64,000 nt of DNA from Rhodoblastus sp963713695 (GCA_963713695.1 CAVQMU010000010.1:124001-188000); one strand, 5' to 3'; positions 44,473 through 53,677 are shown, counted from the stretch's first letter. The notes: a model not told the origin generated them from the letters alone. Numbers and translations: made by a program.

Positions 44473-45147
44473 ATGGCTCGCCTCGCTCGCATCATCGTTC
44501 CCGGCCTCCCGCACCATGTCACGCAGCGGGGAAACCGGCGGCAATTGCTGTTCGTCGAAAAAAGCGACTATGCCCTTTATCGCGACCTGCTCGCCGAGCG
44601 ATGCAGGACGAACGGCGTCTCCTGCTGGGCCTATTGCCTGATGCCGAACCATGTCCATCTCATCCTGACGCCCCAAACAGAAACCGGCCTTTCCCGCGCG
44701 GTTGGCGAAGCGCATCGGCGCTATACCGCCTTTTTCAATGCGCGGGCGCGTGTCACCGGCCATTTGTTCCAGGGGCGGTTTTCTTCGACGGCGCTGGACG
44801 AGCCGCATCTGATGAACGCTCTGCGTTACCTGGCGCTGAATCCCGTCCAAGCAAAATTGGTCGCCCGCGCCCGGGACTGGCCGCATTGCAGCGTCCCCGC
44901 GCATCTTGCGGCGAAAAACGACGCTCTGGTCGATGTCGCGCCGGTTCTGGCGCGGGCGCCGCGTTTCCGTGACCTGCTCGACCCCTCGGGCGTCGATGCC
45001 GCCGCTTTTGCGGAATTCGATGGAGACGCGCGGAGCGGACGGCCGCTTGGCGATGCCGCATTTGTCGACAGGATCGAAAAGGAATTGGGGCGCTCGGTGC
45101 GTCCGGCAAAAAGAGGACGGAAACCTGCATTCGAGGGTGTAGGGTGA
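44473..45147 (+). CDS. REP-associated tyrosine transposase (RAYT), intact copy
   Basis: 224 residues of the Y1/HUH transposase family (IS200/IS605-like TnpA_REP). The metal-binding HUH motif is in MPNHVHLILTPQTETG; the region GEAHRRYTAFFNARARVTGH carries the probable nucleophile Tyr; GRFSSTALDEPHLMNALRYL and NPVQAKLVARARDWPHCS are typical of RAYTs. The C-terminus is basic (PAKRGRKPAF). RAYTs cut and move REP sequences; REP-like sites stand directly before (44417) and after (45179 and 45238) this gene, as expected for a cognate pair. Confidence 0.9.
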   Translation: MARLARIIVPGLPHHVTQRGNRRQLLFVEKSDYALYRDLLAERCRTNGVSCWAYCLMPNHVHLILTPQTETGLSRAVGEAHRRYTAFFNARARVTGHLFQGRFSSTALDEPHLMNALRYLALNPVQAKLVARARDWPHCSVPAHLAAKNDALVDVAPVLARAPRFRDLLDPSGVDAAAFAEFDGDARSGRPLGDAAFVDRIEKELGRSVRPAKRGRKPAFEGVG

Positions 45148-45178
45148 TGCGGGCGCCGGCAGAGATTTTCCGTCTCGG

Positions 45179-45203
45179 AGTTCGGGGACACGAACGAATT
45201 GCG
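45179..45203 (+). repeat. REP-like site 6
   Basis: AGTTCGGGGACACGAACGAA then TTGCG. It pairs with the inverted site 7 about 35 bp later and can fold with it into a long hairpin. Confidence 0.65.
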
Positions 45204-45237
45204 CCCCGCGGCCTTGTCGCCTGGGCCACAGCCTTGG

Positions 45238-45265
45238 GCGCAATTCGATCATGTCCCCGAAGTCC
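45238..45265 (-). repeat. REP-like site 7 (right edge, inverted)
   Basis: On the minus strand: GACTTCGGGGACATGATCGA then ATTGCGCC. It is an inverted copy of sites 6 and 1 and closes the island 40 bp before mog. Confidence 0.65.
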
Positions 45266-45305
45266 TGCGCTGCGGCGCGTTGAGCGGTTTTAGCGGAGCG
45301 AACTT

Positions 45306-45845
45306 ATGTCCCCCACCCCCGCCAAAATCGGCATCCTGACCATTTCCGACCGCGCCAGCGCCGGAATTTATGAAGATGTCTCCGGGCCGGCCATCGCCGA
45401 ATGGCTAAAACGGGCGCTGACCGTCCCCTATGAGTTGGACGCCCGGGTCATCCCGGATGGCTTCGACAGCGTGCGCGACACGCTAATCGACATGGCGGAC
45501 GTCTCCGGTTGTTGCCTCGTGCTCACCACCGGCGGCACGGGACCCGCGCCGCGCGACCTGACTCCCGAGGCGACGCTCGCCGCCGCGCATCGCGAAATGC
45601 CGGGCTTCGGCGAACTGATGCGCGCCAAAAGCCTGGAGCAGACGCCGACGGCGATCCTGTCGCGCCAGACCGCGGCGCATCGCGGCGCCTGCCTGATTGT
45701 CAACCTGCCGGGCAGCCCGCGCTCGATCGATCTGTGCCTCAAGGCGGTGTTTCCCGCCATTCCCTATTGCGTCGAACTGATCGGCGGCGCCTGGCTCGAT
45801 ACGGACCCCGATTTCGTCAAAACCGTCCGCCCACCTAAAAAATAA
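45306..45845 (+). CDS. mog: Molybdopterin adenylyltransferase (Mog/MogA)
   Basis: Adenylylates molybdopterin before molybdenum insertion. 179 residues. It starts MSPTPAKIGILTISDRASAG and has YEDVSGPAIAEWLKRAL, the nucleotide-binding LVLTTGGTGPAPRDLTPEAT, and LIVNLPGSPRSIDLCLKAVF. The sequence TTGGTGPAPRD is the usual Mog/MoaB signature, and DLTPEAT with the long C-terminus favours MogA over MoaB. No other moco gene is adjacent. It lies just after the REP island. Confidence 0.9.
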   Translation: MSPTPAKIGILTISDRASAGIYEDVSGPAIAEWLKRALTVPYELDARVIPDGFDSVRDTLIDMADVSGCCLVLTTGGTGPAPRDLTPEATLAAAHREMPGFGELMRAKSLEQTPTAILSRQTAAHRGACLIVNLPGSPRSIDLCLKAVFPAIPYCVELIGGAWLDTDPDFVKTVRPPKK

Positions 45846-45963
45846 GCGCATGCGCCGGATTTTCGCCCACAGGAAATTGTGCGGCGCGGCTATTATATTG
45901 CGTCACAGACGCTATCTTCGCCTCTGAGCGGAATCCGTCGCGGAAAAGAATTGAACGGGCAGA

Positions 45964-48498
45964 ATGACGATGCTGGGCTCAGCGCCGGGAAGCGCCTCAA
46001 GCGCCAAGGCGAGGCGACTTGTGGAGATGACGGCGGCCTATCGGCCGCTTGACGGCGTTCCCGACGAGTTCATCGGCCCGGACGGCCGTCCGCGCGGCCA
46101 TTGGCTCGAATTCTTCGACAAGATGGCGGGCCTCGGCAGCGACGACATCGCCCGCCGCTTCGAGACCATCGAGCGCAACATCAGGGAACAGGGCGTGTCC
46201 TACCGCGCCTATGGCGAGACGGTGGACCGGATGTGGCCGCTCAGCCATATGCCGCTGCTGATCTCCGAGAAGGACTGGGCGGTGATCGAGGCCGGCGTCA
46301 CCCAGCGCGCCGAGGTGTTCGAGGGCCTGCTCGCCGATCTCTACGGTCCCGGACAGCTAGTCAGGGACGGCTGTTTTCCGGCGGCGGCGGTCACCGGCAG
46401 CGCCGATTTCCTGCATCCGATGATCGGCGTGAAGCCGCGTGGCAATTATCTCAATCTCTACGCCGCCGATCTCGGCCGCGGCCCCGACGGGCAATGGTGG
46501 GTGCTCAACGACCGCGCCCAGGCCCCGTCGGGCCTTGGCTATGCGCTGGAGAACCGGCTCAACCTGTCGCGCGCCTTCCAGAGCATCTACCGCGACATGA
46601 ACGTGCGCCGTCTCGCGCCCTTTTTCCAGGCGTTTCGCGGCGGACTCGCGTCCATGGCAACGCGCTCGGACCCGCGCATCTGCTTGCACACGCCCGGCCC
46701 CTATTCCGAAACCTATTACGAGCAGGCCTATCTCGCCCGCTATCTCGGCTTCGTGCTGGTCGAGGGCGCCGACCTCGTCGCCCGCGAGGGGACCGCGCAT
46801 GTCCGCACCATCGCCGGGCTCAAGCGCGCCGATGTGATCTGGCGGCGCATCGATTCCGATTTCGCCGATCCGCTGGAGCTCAAAAGCGCCTCGCATCTCG
46901 GCGTTCCCGGCCTGGTCGAGGCGATCCGCCAGGGCAATGTCGCGGTTGCCAATGCGCTCGGCGCAGGCGTTGCGGAAACGCCGGCGCTGCTCAGCTTCAT
47001 GCCGTCGCTCTCGAGGCGGATGCTCGGCGAGAAGCTGATCCTGCCCAATATAGCGACATGGTGGTGCGGCCAGGAGGAAGAGCGCGAATATGTGCTCGAT
47101 CGATTGCAGGACATGGCGATATCGCCGGCCTTCGGCGCCACGACGACGCGAGGCTTTCTGGGCCGCTCGGTGATCGCCGGCGAATTGACGGAACAGCAGC
47201 GCGAAAAGCTCAGCGCCTCGATCCGCTTGCGCGGCGCCGATTTCATCGGGCAGGAGGTGGCGCGCCTGTCCACCACGCCGGTCTGGGTGGACAACAGGCT
47301 GGAGCCGCGGCCCTTCGTGCTGCGCGTCTTCGCGGCGCTGGGGCCGGACGGCAAATATCAGGTCATGCCCGGCGGCTTCTGCCGTATTTCGGAGCGGCTC
47401 GACTCCCGCGCGGTCGCCATGGGGCAGGGCGTGCAGACGGCCGACGTGTGGATCGCCGCGAGCCGCCCGGTCGAGATGACGACCCTGCTGCCGCAAGGCG
47501 AAACCGTGGCCGTCCGCCGCATCATGGGCAACCTGCCAAGCCGCGCCGCCGACAACCTGTTCTGGCTCGGCCGCTATCTCGAACGCGCCGAGGCGACACT
47601 GCGGGTGGTCCGCTGCCTCGCCCGCCGCGCCATCGAGAACGAGGACATGTCGCCCGAAGGCGCTGCGACCACCCAGAAATTGCGCAAGATGCTGACCGAC
47701 TGGGGAGCCGTCCCGGCCAAGCCCAATAAACCGGCGACCACGCCCCTGTCGCCGCAGGGGCTGATCAACGCCGCCATGTTCAACCAGGACGAATACGGCT
47801 CGGCCGTGGCGCTGGCCCGCGCCTCCAGGCGCACCGCCTCGGTGATCCGCGAGCGCCTGTCCGGCGACACATGGCGCATCCTCGTCGATCTCTGCAAGCA
47901 ATTGGAGGAGGCGCAGGGACCGTTCGACGAACCGGAAATTCTCGAACGCTCCGACGTGGCGCTCCAGGCCATCGCCAGCATTTCCGGCCTGGCGCAGGAG
48001 AACATGAATCGCGTCGCGGGCTGGCGCTTCCTGGAGATCGGGCGACGTCTCGAACGCGGCGTCAACACCTGCCGTTTCGTCCGCCAGTTCGGCATGGAGC
48101 AGGCGCGCGCCACGGATTTCGACGTGCTGCTCGACCTGATCGACTCGCAGATCACCTATCGCTCGCGCTATCTCGTCGGCGTCGCGCCCTATCCTGTGCG
48201 CGACATGGTCCTGCTCGATCCCTACAATCCGCGCTCGGTCGCCTTCCAGACGCAACGGCTGGTCGAACATATTCACACGCTGCCGCTGCTCAAGCAGGAT
48301 GGCATGCTGGAGGCGCCCAATCGCATCGCCATCGAACTCAACGCCGATCTCGCGACCAAGGTCGCGGGATGCGTCACCACGGAGTTCGTGGTCACCGTCG
48401 AGCGGCGCCTGATGGGCCTCGCCGACGCCGTCGCCATTCGCTATTTCCTGCAGGGCGCCAATGCGGCGCGGGCTGAAAAACAGGTGGGGCTCGCGTGA
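45964..48498 (+). CDS. Fused circularly permuted ATP-grasp / alpha-E protein
   Basis: 844 residues. The N-terminal part (about 60-500) is a circularly permuted ATP-grasp (DUF404/DUF407 type), with SYRAYGETVDRMWPLSHMPL, QWWVLNDRAQAPSGLGYALE, PGPYSETYYEQAYLARYLGF and VWVDNRLEPRPFVLRVFAAL. The C-terminal part (about 515-835) is an alpha-E domain: SRAADNLFWLGRYLERAEAT and later QENMNRVAGWRFLEIGRRLE. Comparative genomics (Iyer, Aravind and colleagues) predicts such proteins to be peptide or amide ligases that work with transglutaminases; no product is known. It overlaps the next gene as GTGA. The same two domains occur as separate genes at 59.2-61.7 kb. Confidence 0.88.
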   Translation: MTMLGSAPGSASSAKARRLVEMTAAYRPLDGVPDEFIGPDGRPRGHWLEFFDKMAGLGSDDIARRFETIERNIREQGVSYRAYGETVDRMWPLSHMPLLISEKDWAVIEAGVTQRAEVFEGLLADLYGPGQLVRDGCFPAAAVTGSADFLHPMIGVKPRGNYLNLYAADLGRGPDGQWWVLNDRAQAPSGLGYALENRLNLSRAFQSIYRDMNVRRLAPFFQAFRGGLASMATRSDPRICLHTPGPYSETYYEQAYLARYLGFVLVEGADLVAREGTAHVRTIAGLKRADVIWRRIDSDFADPLELKSASHLGVPGLVEAIRQGNVAVANALGAGVAETPALLSFMPSLSRRMLGEKLILPNIATWWCGQEEEREYVLDRLQDMAISPAFGATTTRGFLGRSVIAGELTEQQREKLSASIRLRGADFIGQEVARLSTTPVWVDNRLEPRPFVLRVFAALGPDGKYQVMPGGFCRISERLDSRAVAMGQGVQTADVWIAASRPVEMTTLLPQGETVAVRRIMGNLPSRAADNLFWLGRYLERAEATLRVVRCLARRAIENEDMSPEGAATTQKLRKMLTDWGAVPAKPNKPATTPLSPQGLINAAMFNQDEYGSAVALARASRRTASVIRERLSGDTWRILVDLCKQLEEAQGPFDEPEILERSDVALQAIASISGLAQENMNRVAGWRFLEIGRRLERGVNTCRFVRQFGMEQARATDFDVLLDLIDSQITYRSRYLVGVAPYPVRDMVLLDPYNPRSVAFQTQRLVEHIHTLPLLKQDGMLEAPNRIAIELNADLATKVAGCVTTEFVVTVERRLMGLADAVAIRYFLQGANAARAEKQVGLA

Positions 48499-49394
48499 TC
48501 TACGACATTCGCCACGTCACCACCTACAGCTACGAATCGCCGGTCGCCTATTCGCTCTGCGCGCTGCGATTGCGGCCGACGAGCCGGGCCGGGCAGCGCG
48601 TGCTCGACGTGCAGGTCGACATCGACCCGCCCGCGGCGCGGCGCGTCGTGCGCACATGCTTTTTCGGCAATGTCTTCGAGATCGTGAACATCGAGGCTGA
48701 GCATCGCGAGCTGACCGTCACGGCCAAGGCGCGCATCGCCGTGGCGCGGCCAGTGGCGCCCATGATCACGCCCAATTGGGAGGAAGTGCGGCAGGAAGCC
48801 TTTTCGATCAACGACCTCGGACCGCAATCGCCGGCGCATTTCATTTACGCCAGCCGGATCGTGACGCTCGACGAAGCGACAATCGCCTATGCCCGGCAAA
48901 GCTTTCCGCCCGGACGGCAAGCGCTTGCCGGCGCGATGGATTTCATGGAGCGGATCTGGAAGGATTTCGACTACGATCCCAAGGCGACGCTGGTTTCGAC
49001 GCCGCTGCGCGAGGCTTTCGAAAAAAAGCGCGGCGTCTGCCAGGACTTCGCCCATATCATGATCTCGGGCCTGCGCGGCCTAGGGCTGCCCGCCCGCTAT
49101 GTCAGCGGCTACCTTCGCACGGTGCCGCCCGCGGGCAAGGAGAGGCTTGAAGGCGCGGATGCGACGCACGCCTGGGTGGCCGTCTGGTGCGGACCGTTCG
49201 ATGGCTGGGTCGGTCTCGATCCGACCAACAACATGCTGGTCGGCGACGATCACATCATTCTGGCGGAAGGCCGCGATTACGCGGACATTTCGCCAATCGA
49301 CGGCATGATTCTCAGCTCAGGCGGTCAGGACGTCGATGTTGGCGTGGACGTCATCCCGATCGCCTCGGAAGGAGCGCCGCCGACCTTTGCCTGA
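48495..49394 (+). CDS. Transglutaminase-like cysteine protease, partner of ATP-grasp
   Basis: 299 residues. The N-terminal beta domain begins MIYDIRHVTTYSYESPVAYS. The transglutaminase core has the full triad: Cys in KRGVCQDFAHIMISGLRGLG, His in DATHAWVAVWCGP, and Asp in GWVGLDPTNNMLVG. The sequence PARYVSGYLRTVPP is typical. GTG start overlaps the ATP-grasp/alpha-E stop, so the two are translationally coupled. It probably cleaves or transfers a peptide handled by the ATP-grasp ligase (inference). Confidence 0.88.
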   Translation: MIYDIRHVTTYSYESPVAYSLCALRLRPTSRAGQRVLDVQVDIDPPAARRVVRTCFFGNVFEIVNIEAEHRELTVTAKARIAVARPVAPMITPNWEEVRQEAFSINDLGPQSPAHFIYASRIVTLDEATIAYARQSFPPGRQALAGAMDFMERIWKDFDYDPKATLVSTPLREAFEKKRGVCQDFAHIMISGLRGLGLPARYVSGYLRTVPPAGKERLEGADATHAWVAVWCGPFDGWVGLDPTNNMLVGDDHIILAEGRDYADISPIDGMILSSGGQDVDVGVDVIPIASEGAPPTFA

Positions 49395-49756
49395 CCGGCG
49401 GCGCGTCTATTCATTCTTTCCCTCATTCGTCCATCTGCCGTTGCGGGCGTGCGGGGACCTTTCCACGTTCTTGCGAACGCTGGAGCGGCCGCCCGCGCCG
49501 CCGCAATTCGTCGCGCCCGTTGCGAAGCTGTTCCTTGCGTGGCTGCGACGCCAGAGATCACGTCGTTCTGCCTCGTTTTTAAGCAGTTCGGCCGGGCGCG
49601 CGCCGAAAAGCCGCCTTTTCAGACGTGACAGGGCGCCGCTTTCAGCGCCATAAAGGGGGCTGCGTGACTTCGCCGCCATGTTCCCGGAGTCGCGCTCGAA
49701 AAATGCTCATGCGCGATGCGCGGGCAGACGAACCAAAAACGAGAGGCGCAAGCCGC
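49395..49756. other. Intergenic 362 bp, no gene supported
   Basis: Between the transglutaminase gene and the DUF2126 gene. Short frames on both strands are arginine-rich and lack ribosome sites. An in-frame upstream extension of the next gene (from 49625) is also poor. I see no hairpin or operator worth naming. Confidence 0.5.
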
Positions 49757-52700
49757 ATGGCCATCCTCACCAAGCTTCATCATTCCACCCGTTACAGCTA
49801 CGATCGTCCGGTGGCGCTCGGCCCGCAGATCGTGCGACTGCGGCCCGCGCCGCATTGCCGCACCAACGTGCCCGCCTATTCGCTGAAGATCACGCCGGAA
49901 AACCATTTCATCAACTGGCAGCAAGACCCGCACGGCAACTGGCTGGCGCGGCTGGTCTTTCCAGAAAAGACCGAAGAGTTTTCGATCACCGTCGACCTGA
50001 TCGCCGAACTGGCGGTCTACAATCCCTTCGATTTCTTCATTGAGGACTATGCTCAGCAGGCGCCGTTCAAATATGCCGACGCGCTTTCCAAGGACATCGC
50101 CGCCTATATCGACGCCGATCCGGCAGGCCCGCTTCTGCAGGACTATTTGAAGACAGCGCCGAAGGGAGAAATGGGCACGGTCGATTATCTCGTCGCGCTC
50201 AACGCCGCGCTGCAGCAGCGCATCCGCTACGTCGTGCGCATGGAGCCGGGCGTGCAGACGCCCGAGGAAACGTTGCGCATCGGCTCGGGCTCCTGCCGCG
50301 ACACTGGCTGGCTGCTGGTGCAGATCCTGCGCAACCTCGGCTTCGCCGCACGTTTCGTCTCTGGCTACCTGATCCAGCTCAAGCCGGACCTGCAGGCGCT
50401 CGACGGCCCCTCCGGCACAGACCACGATTTCACCGACCTGCACGCCTGGGCCGAAGTCTACATTCCCGGCGCGGGCTGGATCGGCCTTGACCCGACCTCC
50501 GGGCTTTTCGCGGGCGAGGGCCATCTCCCGCTCGCCGCCACGCCGCATTTTTCCTCCGCCGCCCCGATCGAGGGCATGGTCGAGCCGGCGCAATGCGAAT
50601 TCGGCTTCGAGATGCGGGTGGAGCGGTTTGACGAAAAGCCGCGCGTCACCGCGCCGTTTTCGGATGAAGCCTGGCTGTCGCTCGACGCGCTCGGCAAGAG
50701 GGTCGACGAAGATCTCAAAAAGCAGGACGTGCGCCTGACCATGGGCGGCGAGCCGACCTTCGTTTCGATAGACGATTACCAGTCGGCGGAATGGAACACC
50801 GACGCCGTCGGCCCCGACAAGCGCGCCATCGCCGACGACCTGATCCGGCGGCTGCGCGACGCTTTCGCGCCCAACGGCTTCCTGCATTACGGCCAGGGCA
50901 AGTGGTATCCCGGCGAAAGCCTGCCGCGCTGGACCTTCTCCCTTTACTGGCGCAAGGACGGCGAGCCGATCTGGCGAGACGCCGGCCTGATCGCCCGTGA
51001 AAAGCCTGAGGTCGCCGCCACCGCGCCTGATGCGAAACTCATGGCCGAGACCATCGCGCAAAAGCTCGAGATCACGCCTGATTTTGTCATTCCCGCCTAT
51101 GAGGATCCGGCGGAATGGATGCTCAAGGAAGCGGACCTGCCGGTCAACGTGACCCCCGGGGATTCCAAGCTGGCGGACGCCGAGGAGCGCTCGCGCTTCG
51201 TCCGCGTGTTCGAGCGCGGCCTCGACAAGCCCGCGGGCTTCGTCCTGCCGGTGCAGCGCTGGAACGCCGAGCCCGCCAAACGCAGCTGGATGAGCCAGAA
51301 ATGGCCGCTGCGGCGCGGCGCGATCTTCCTGAAACCCGGCGATTCCCCGGTGGGCTTCCGACTGCCTCTGGCGTCGCTGCCCTATGTGCCGCCGGCCTCC
51401 TATCCCTACATCGTCGAATCCGATCCGACCGAGCCGCGCGGCGCCCTTCCCGGCGCGGACACGATCGCGCAAAAGTTCGAGCGCAGCGCGCAAGGGGCGG
51501 AGCACCAGGAGCAAAACGAGCAGGTGCTCGACGATTCCAACGAGGTGCGCACCGCGCTGGCCATCGAGCCGCGTGAAGGCAAGCTGCATGTCTTCATGCC
51601 GCCGACCGAAAAGATCGAGGATTATCTCGAATTGCTGGCGGCGGTCGAAGCCAGCGCCGCCGAGCTGAAACTGCCCGTTCACATCGAGGGCTATCCGCCG
51701 CCCCTGGACACGCGGATGAATGTCATCCGCGTCGCGCCCGACCCCGGCGTGATCGAGGTGAATGTCCATCCCGCCGCCGACTGGGACGAGCTGACCTCGA
51801 TCTATCGCCAGACCTACGAGCTGGCGCGGCAGTCGCGGCTCGGCACGGAAAAATTCATGATCGACGGCCGCCATGTCGGCACCGGCGGCGGCAACCACGT
51901 GGTGATCGGCGGCGCGACGCCCGCGGATTCGCCCTTCCTGCGCCGGCCCGACCTGCTGAAGAGCCTGATCGTCTACTGGCAGCGCCATCCCGCGTTATCC
52001 TATCTGTTCTCGGGGCTTTTCGTTGGTCCGACCTCGCAGGCGCCGCGCGTCGACGAGGCGCGGCACGACGCGCTCTATGAACTTGAGATCGCGCTGGCCA
52101 TGACGCCGCGCCCCGGCGAGGGCGCAGCGCCCAGGCCCTGGCAGGTGGACCGGCTCTATCGCAACCTTCTGACCGACGTGACCGGCAACACCCATCGTTC
52201 GGAAATCTGCATCGACAAGCTCTATTCGCCCTCGGGACCAACGGGCCGGCTTGGGCTTGTGGAGTTCCGCTCTTTCGAGATGCCGCCGGACGCGCGCATG
52301 TCGCTGGCGCAACAGCTGCTGCTGCGCGCGCTCGTCGCCTGGTTCTGGCGCGAGCCGCAGGAAGGCGAGCTGGTGCGCTGGGGCTCGAGCCTGCACGACC
52401 GCTTCATGCTGCCGCATTACGTCTGGCGCGATTTTTCTGATATCCTCGATGACGTCCGCCGGGCCGGCTATGAATTCGATGCCGAATGGTTCAAGGCGCA
52501 ATTCGAATTCCGCTTCCCCTTCTACGGCTCTGTCGAACATTCCGGCGTAAAACTCGAAATACGCCAGGCGCTGGAGCCCTGGCACGTGATGGGCGAGGAG
52601 GGGACTGTCGGCGGCACCGTGCGCTTCGTCGACTCGTCCGTCGAGCGCATGCAGGTGCGCGTGGAAGGCTTCAACGAGGCGCGGCATATCGTGACCTGCA

Positions 52701-53062
52701 ACGGACGCCGCCTGCCCATGGGCTCGACCGGCGTGCGCGGCGAGGCGGTGGCTGGCGTGCGCTTCAAGGCCTGGCAGCCGTCATCCGGCCTGCACCCGAC
52801 GATACCGCCGCAGGCGCCGCTGACCTTCGACATTATCGATAAATGGAGCAAGCGCTCGATGGGCGGCTGCGTCTATCACGCGGCGCATCCGGGCGGGCGC
52901 AATTACGAGACTTTTCCGGTCAACTCCTACGAGGCTGAAGCGCGCCGCCTCGCGCGCTTCCAGGAGCACGGCCATACGCCCGGCGAAATAAAGTTGCCGC
53001 CGGTCGAAATAGCCGGGGAATTCCCGACGACGCTGGATTTGCGGCGGCCGGTGGGAGTTTAA
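49757..53062 (+). CDS. Transglutaminase-DUF2126 putative amidoligase
   Basis: 1101 residues. Residues 1-300 form a transglutaminase unit: MAILTKLHHSTRYSYDRPVA, Cys in IGSGSCRDTGWLLVQILRNL, His in DLHAWAEVYIPG, Asp in GWIGLDPTSGLFAG. From about 330 on is DUF2126, classed as a putative amidoligase: LTMGGEPTFVSIDDYQSAEW, LHYGQGKWYPGESLPRWTFS, NVIRVAPDPGVIEVNVHPAA, GTGGGNHVVIGGATPADSPF, VEFRSFEMPPDARMSLAQQL. Length and order match this family. It should ligate an amine to a carboxylate in an unknown peptide or protein. Same strand as the ATP-grasp/alpha-E and transglutaminase genes 0.4 kb before. Confidence 0.9.
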   Translation: MAILTKLHHSTRYSYDRPVALGPQIVRLRPAPHCRTNVPAYSLKITPENHFINWQQDPHGNWLARLVFPEKTEEFSITVDLIAELAVYNPFDFFIEDYAQQAPFKYADALSKDIAAYIDADPAGPLLQDYLKTAPKGEMGTVDYLVALNAALQQRIRYVVRMEPGVQTPEETLRIGSGSCRDTGWLLVQILRNLGFAARFVSGYLIQLKPDLQALDGPSGTDHDFTDLHAWAEVYIPGAGWIGLDPTSGLFAGEGHLPLAATPHFSSAAPIEGMVEPAQCEFGFEMRVERFDEKPRVTAPFSDEAWLSLDALGKRVDEDLKKQDVRLTMGGEPTFVSIDDYQSAEWNTDAVGPDKRAIADDLIRRLRDAFAPNGFLHYGQGKWYPGESLPRWTFSLYWRKDGEPIWRDAGLIAREKPEVAATAPDAKLMAETIAQKLEITPDFVIPAYEDPAEWMLKEADLPVNVTPGDSKLADAEERSRFVRVFERGLDKPAGFVLPVQRWNAEPAKRSWMSQKWPLRRGAIFLKPGDSPVGFRLPLASLPYVPPASYPYIVESDPTEPRGALPGADTIAQKFERSAQGAEHQEQNEQVLDDSNEVRTALAIEPREGKLHVFMPPTEKIEDYLELLAAVEASAAELKLPVHIEGYPPPLDTRMNVIRVAPDPGVIEVNVHPAADWDELTSIYRQTYELARQSRLGTEKFMIDGRHVGTGGGNHVVIGGATPADSPFLRRPDLLKSLIVYWQRHPALSYLFSGLFVGPTSQAPRVDEARHDALYELEIALAMTPRPGEGAAPRPWQVDRLYRNLLTDVTGNTHRSEICIDKLYSPSGPTGRLGLVEFRSFEMPPDARMSLAQQLLLRALVAWFWREPQEGELVRWGSSLHDRFMLPHYVWRDFSDILDDVRRAGYEFDAEWFKAQFEFRFPFYGSVEHSGVKLEIRQALEPWHVMGEEGTVGGTVRFVDSSVERMQVRVEGFNEARHIVTCNGRRLPMGSTGVRGEAVAGVRFKAWQPSSGLHPTIPPQAPLTFDIIDKWSKRSMGGCVYHAAHPGGRNYETFPVNSYEAEARRLARFQEHGHTPGEIKLPPVEIAGEFPTTLDLRRPVGV

Positions 53063-53082
53063 GCGTTCGCAGCTTGGCCGCG

Positions 53083-53107
53083 CCTTCCCCGCTCATGGCG
53101 GGGAAGG
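53083..53107 (+). terminator. Hairpin after the DUF2126 gene
   Basis: CCTTCCCCGC and GCGGGGAAGG form a perfect 10-bp stem with a TCATG loop, 20 bp after the stop. No T run follows, so it may be a weak terminator or an mRNA-end stabiliser. Confidence 0.5.
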
Positions 53108-53147
53108 GCTCCACCCAGCTAGAACTGGCTCCACGCGATCAGGCTGA

Positions 53148-53417
53148 TCAAATCGCGTGATATCCGCGACCAGGCTGGTCGCTCCCACGCCCTGGCTCCT
53201 GGGCGTTCAGTTTGCGCTCATGGGCGGCGCGCGCCAAAGGCGCCAGCGCCCACGCGATTGGCGCCGACATGATCAATGTCGCGGCGACCACGAAAGGCAT
53301 CAAGGTCATCGCGATATTCGCGAGCGGCGTCGCCAGAACCAGCACCGCGCCGATGCCGAAAACGACGCCCTGAACCATCATGTAAATGACGATGGCGATA
53401 ATCGTGCGATTTGACAT
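53148..53417 (-). CDS. Small two-helix membrane protein
   Basis: 89 residues. The N-terminal hydrophobic segment TIIAIVIYMMVQGVVFGIGA and a second, MTLMPFVVAATLIMSAPIAW, predict two or three membrane helices, followed by a charged tail AAHERKLNAQEPGRGSDQPG. AGGAGG lies eight bases before the ATG. Unknown family; it converges on the DUF2126 gene. The stop codon lies within an 8-bp-arm palindrome (CACGCGAT / ATCGCGTG). Confidence 0.65.
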   Translation of the reverse strand: MSNRTIIAIVIYMMVQGVVFGIGAVLVLATPLANIAMTLMPFVVAATLIMSAPIAWALAPLARAAHERKLNAQEPGRGSDQPGRGYHAI

Positions 53418-53677
53418 GCGAATTTGTCCTCCTGGACACTTTCAGCTTCCCCGTCGCACAACTCACAGCGATCCGACCGTGTTCCCTTGTTGGGCAATTT
53501 GCGCGCCTCTCGCTTCCTGCCCGGCGTGCAGCGCGGCAAACAGGATGAGGCCAACGGGCTAAGGCGACGCCAAAGGCCATGCTTCGCGGAAACGGGGCGT
53601 TAGCGACGGCATTGACACGAACTGAGGCTGCGCTGATTGTCCTCGCGAGTTTTCTTGCGGTCAGGGACGCGAACGCC

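Larger units (their letters stand above)
43884..44951 (+). repeat. 534-bp tandem duplication of REP site plus RAYT 5' part
   Basis: 43884-44417 and 44418-44951 are almost identical. I see two differences near the start: GTG versus ATG at the RAYT start codon (43939/44473), and an A/C change in the codon for the residue after PG that is silent or nearly so. The near identity shows the duplication is recent. The unit begins at the REP site ATTACGGGGACATGAT and ends inside the RAYT gene. Confidence 0.9.
42554..45265. mobile_element. REP/RAYT island with AT-rich cargo
   Basis: A 2.7-kb stretch between hpnN and mog that starts and ends with inverted copies of the same REP-like sequence (CGGGGAC-TGATCG-ATTGCGC). 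It contains seven REP-like sites in both orientations, a LuxR remnant, an AT-rich membrane-protein gene and two RAYT transposase genes, one truncated by a 534-bp tandem duplication. The bounding repeats and the local drop in GC mark it as acquired or rearranged DNA. Confidence 0.7.

Noticed and set aside
46357..48276. 639-residue open frame on the minus strand
   Set aside because: Antisense shadow of the ATP-grasp/alpha-E gene; no motif, and the plus-strand protein is clearly real.
49407..49679. 90-residue minus-strand frame between the transglutaminase and DUF2126 genes
   Set aside because: Arg-rich, no ribosome site, no recognisable motif; likely non-coding.
49619..51988. 789-residue open frame on the minus strand
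   Set aside because: It is the antisense shadow of the transglutaminase-DUF2126 gene, Arg/Asp/Gly-rich, without family motifs. High GC keeps such frames open.
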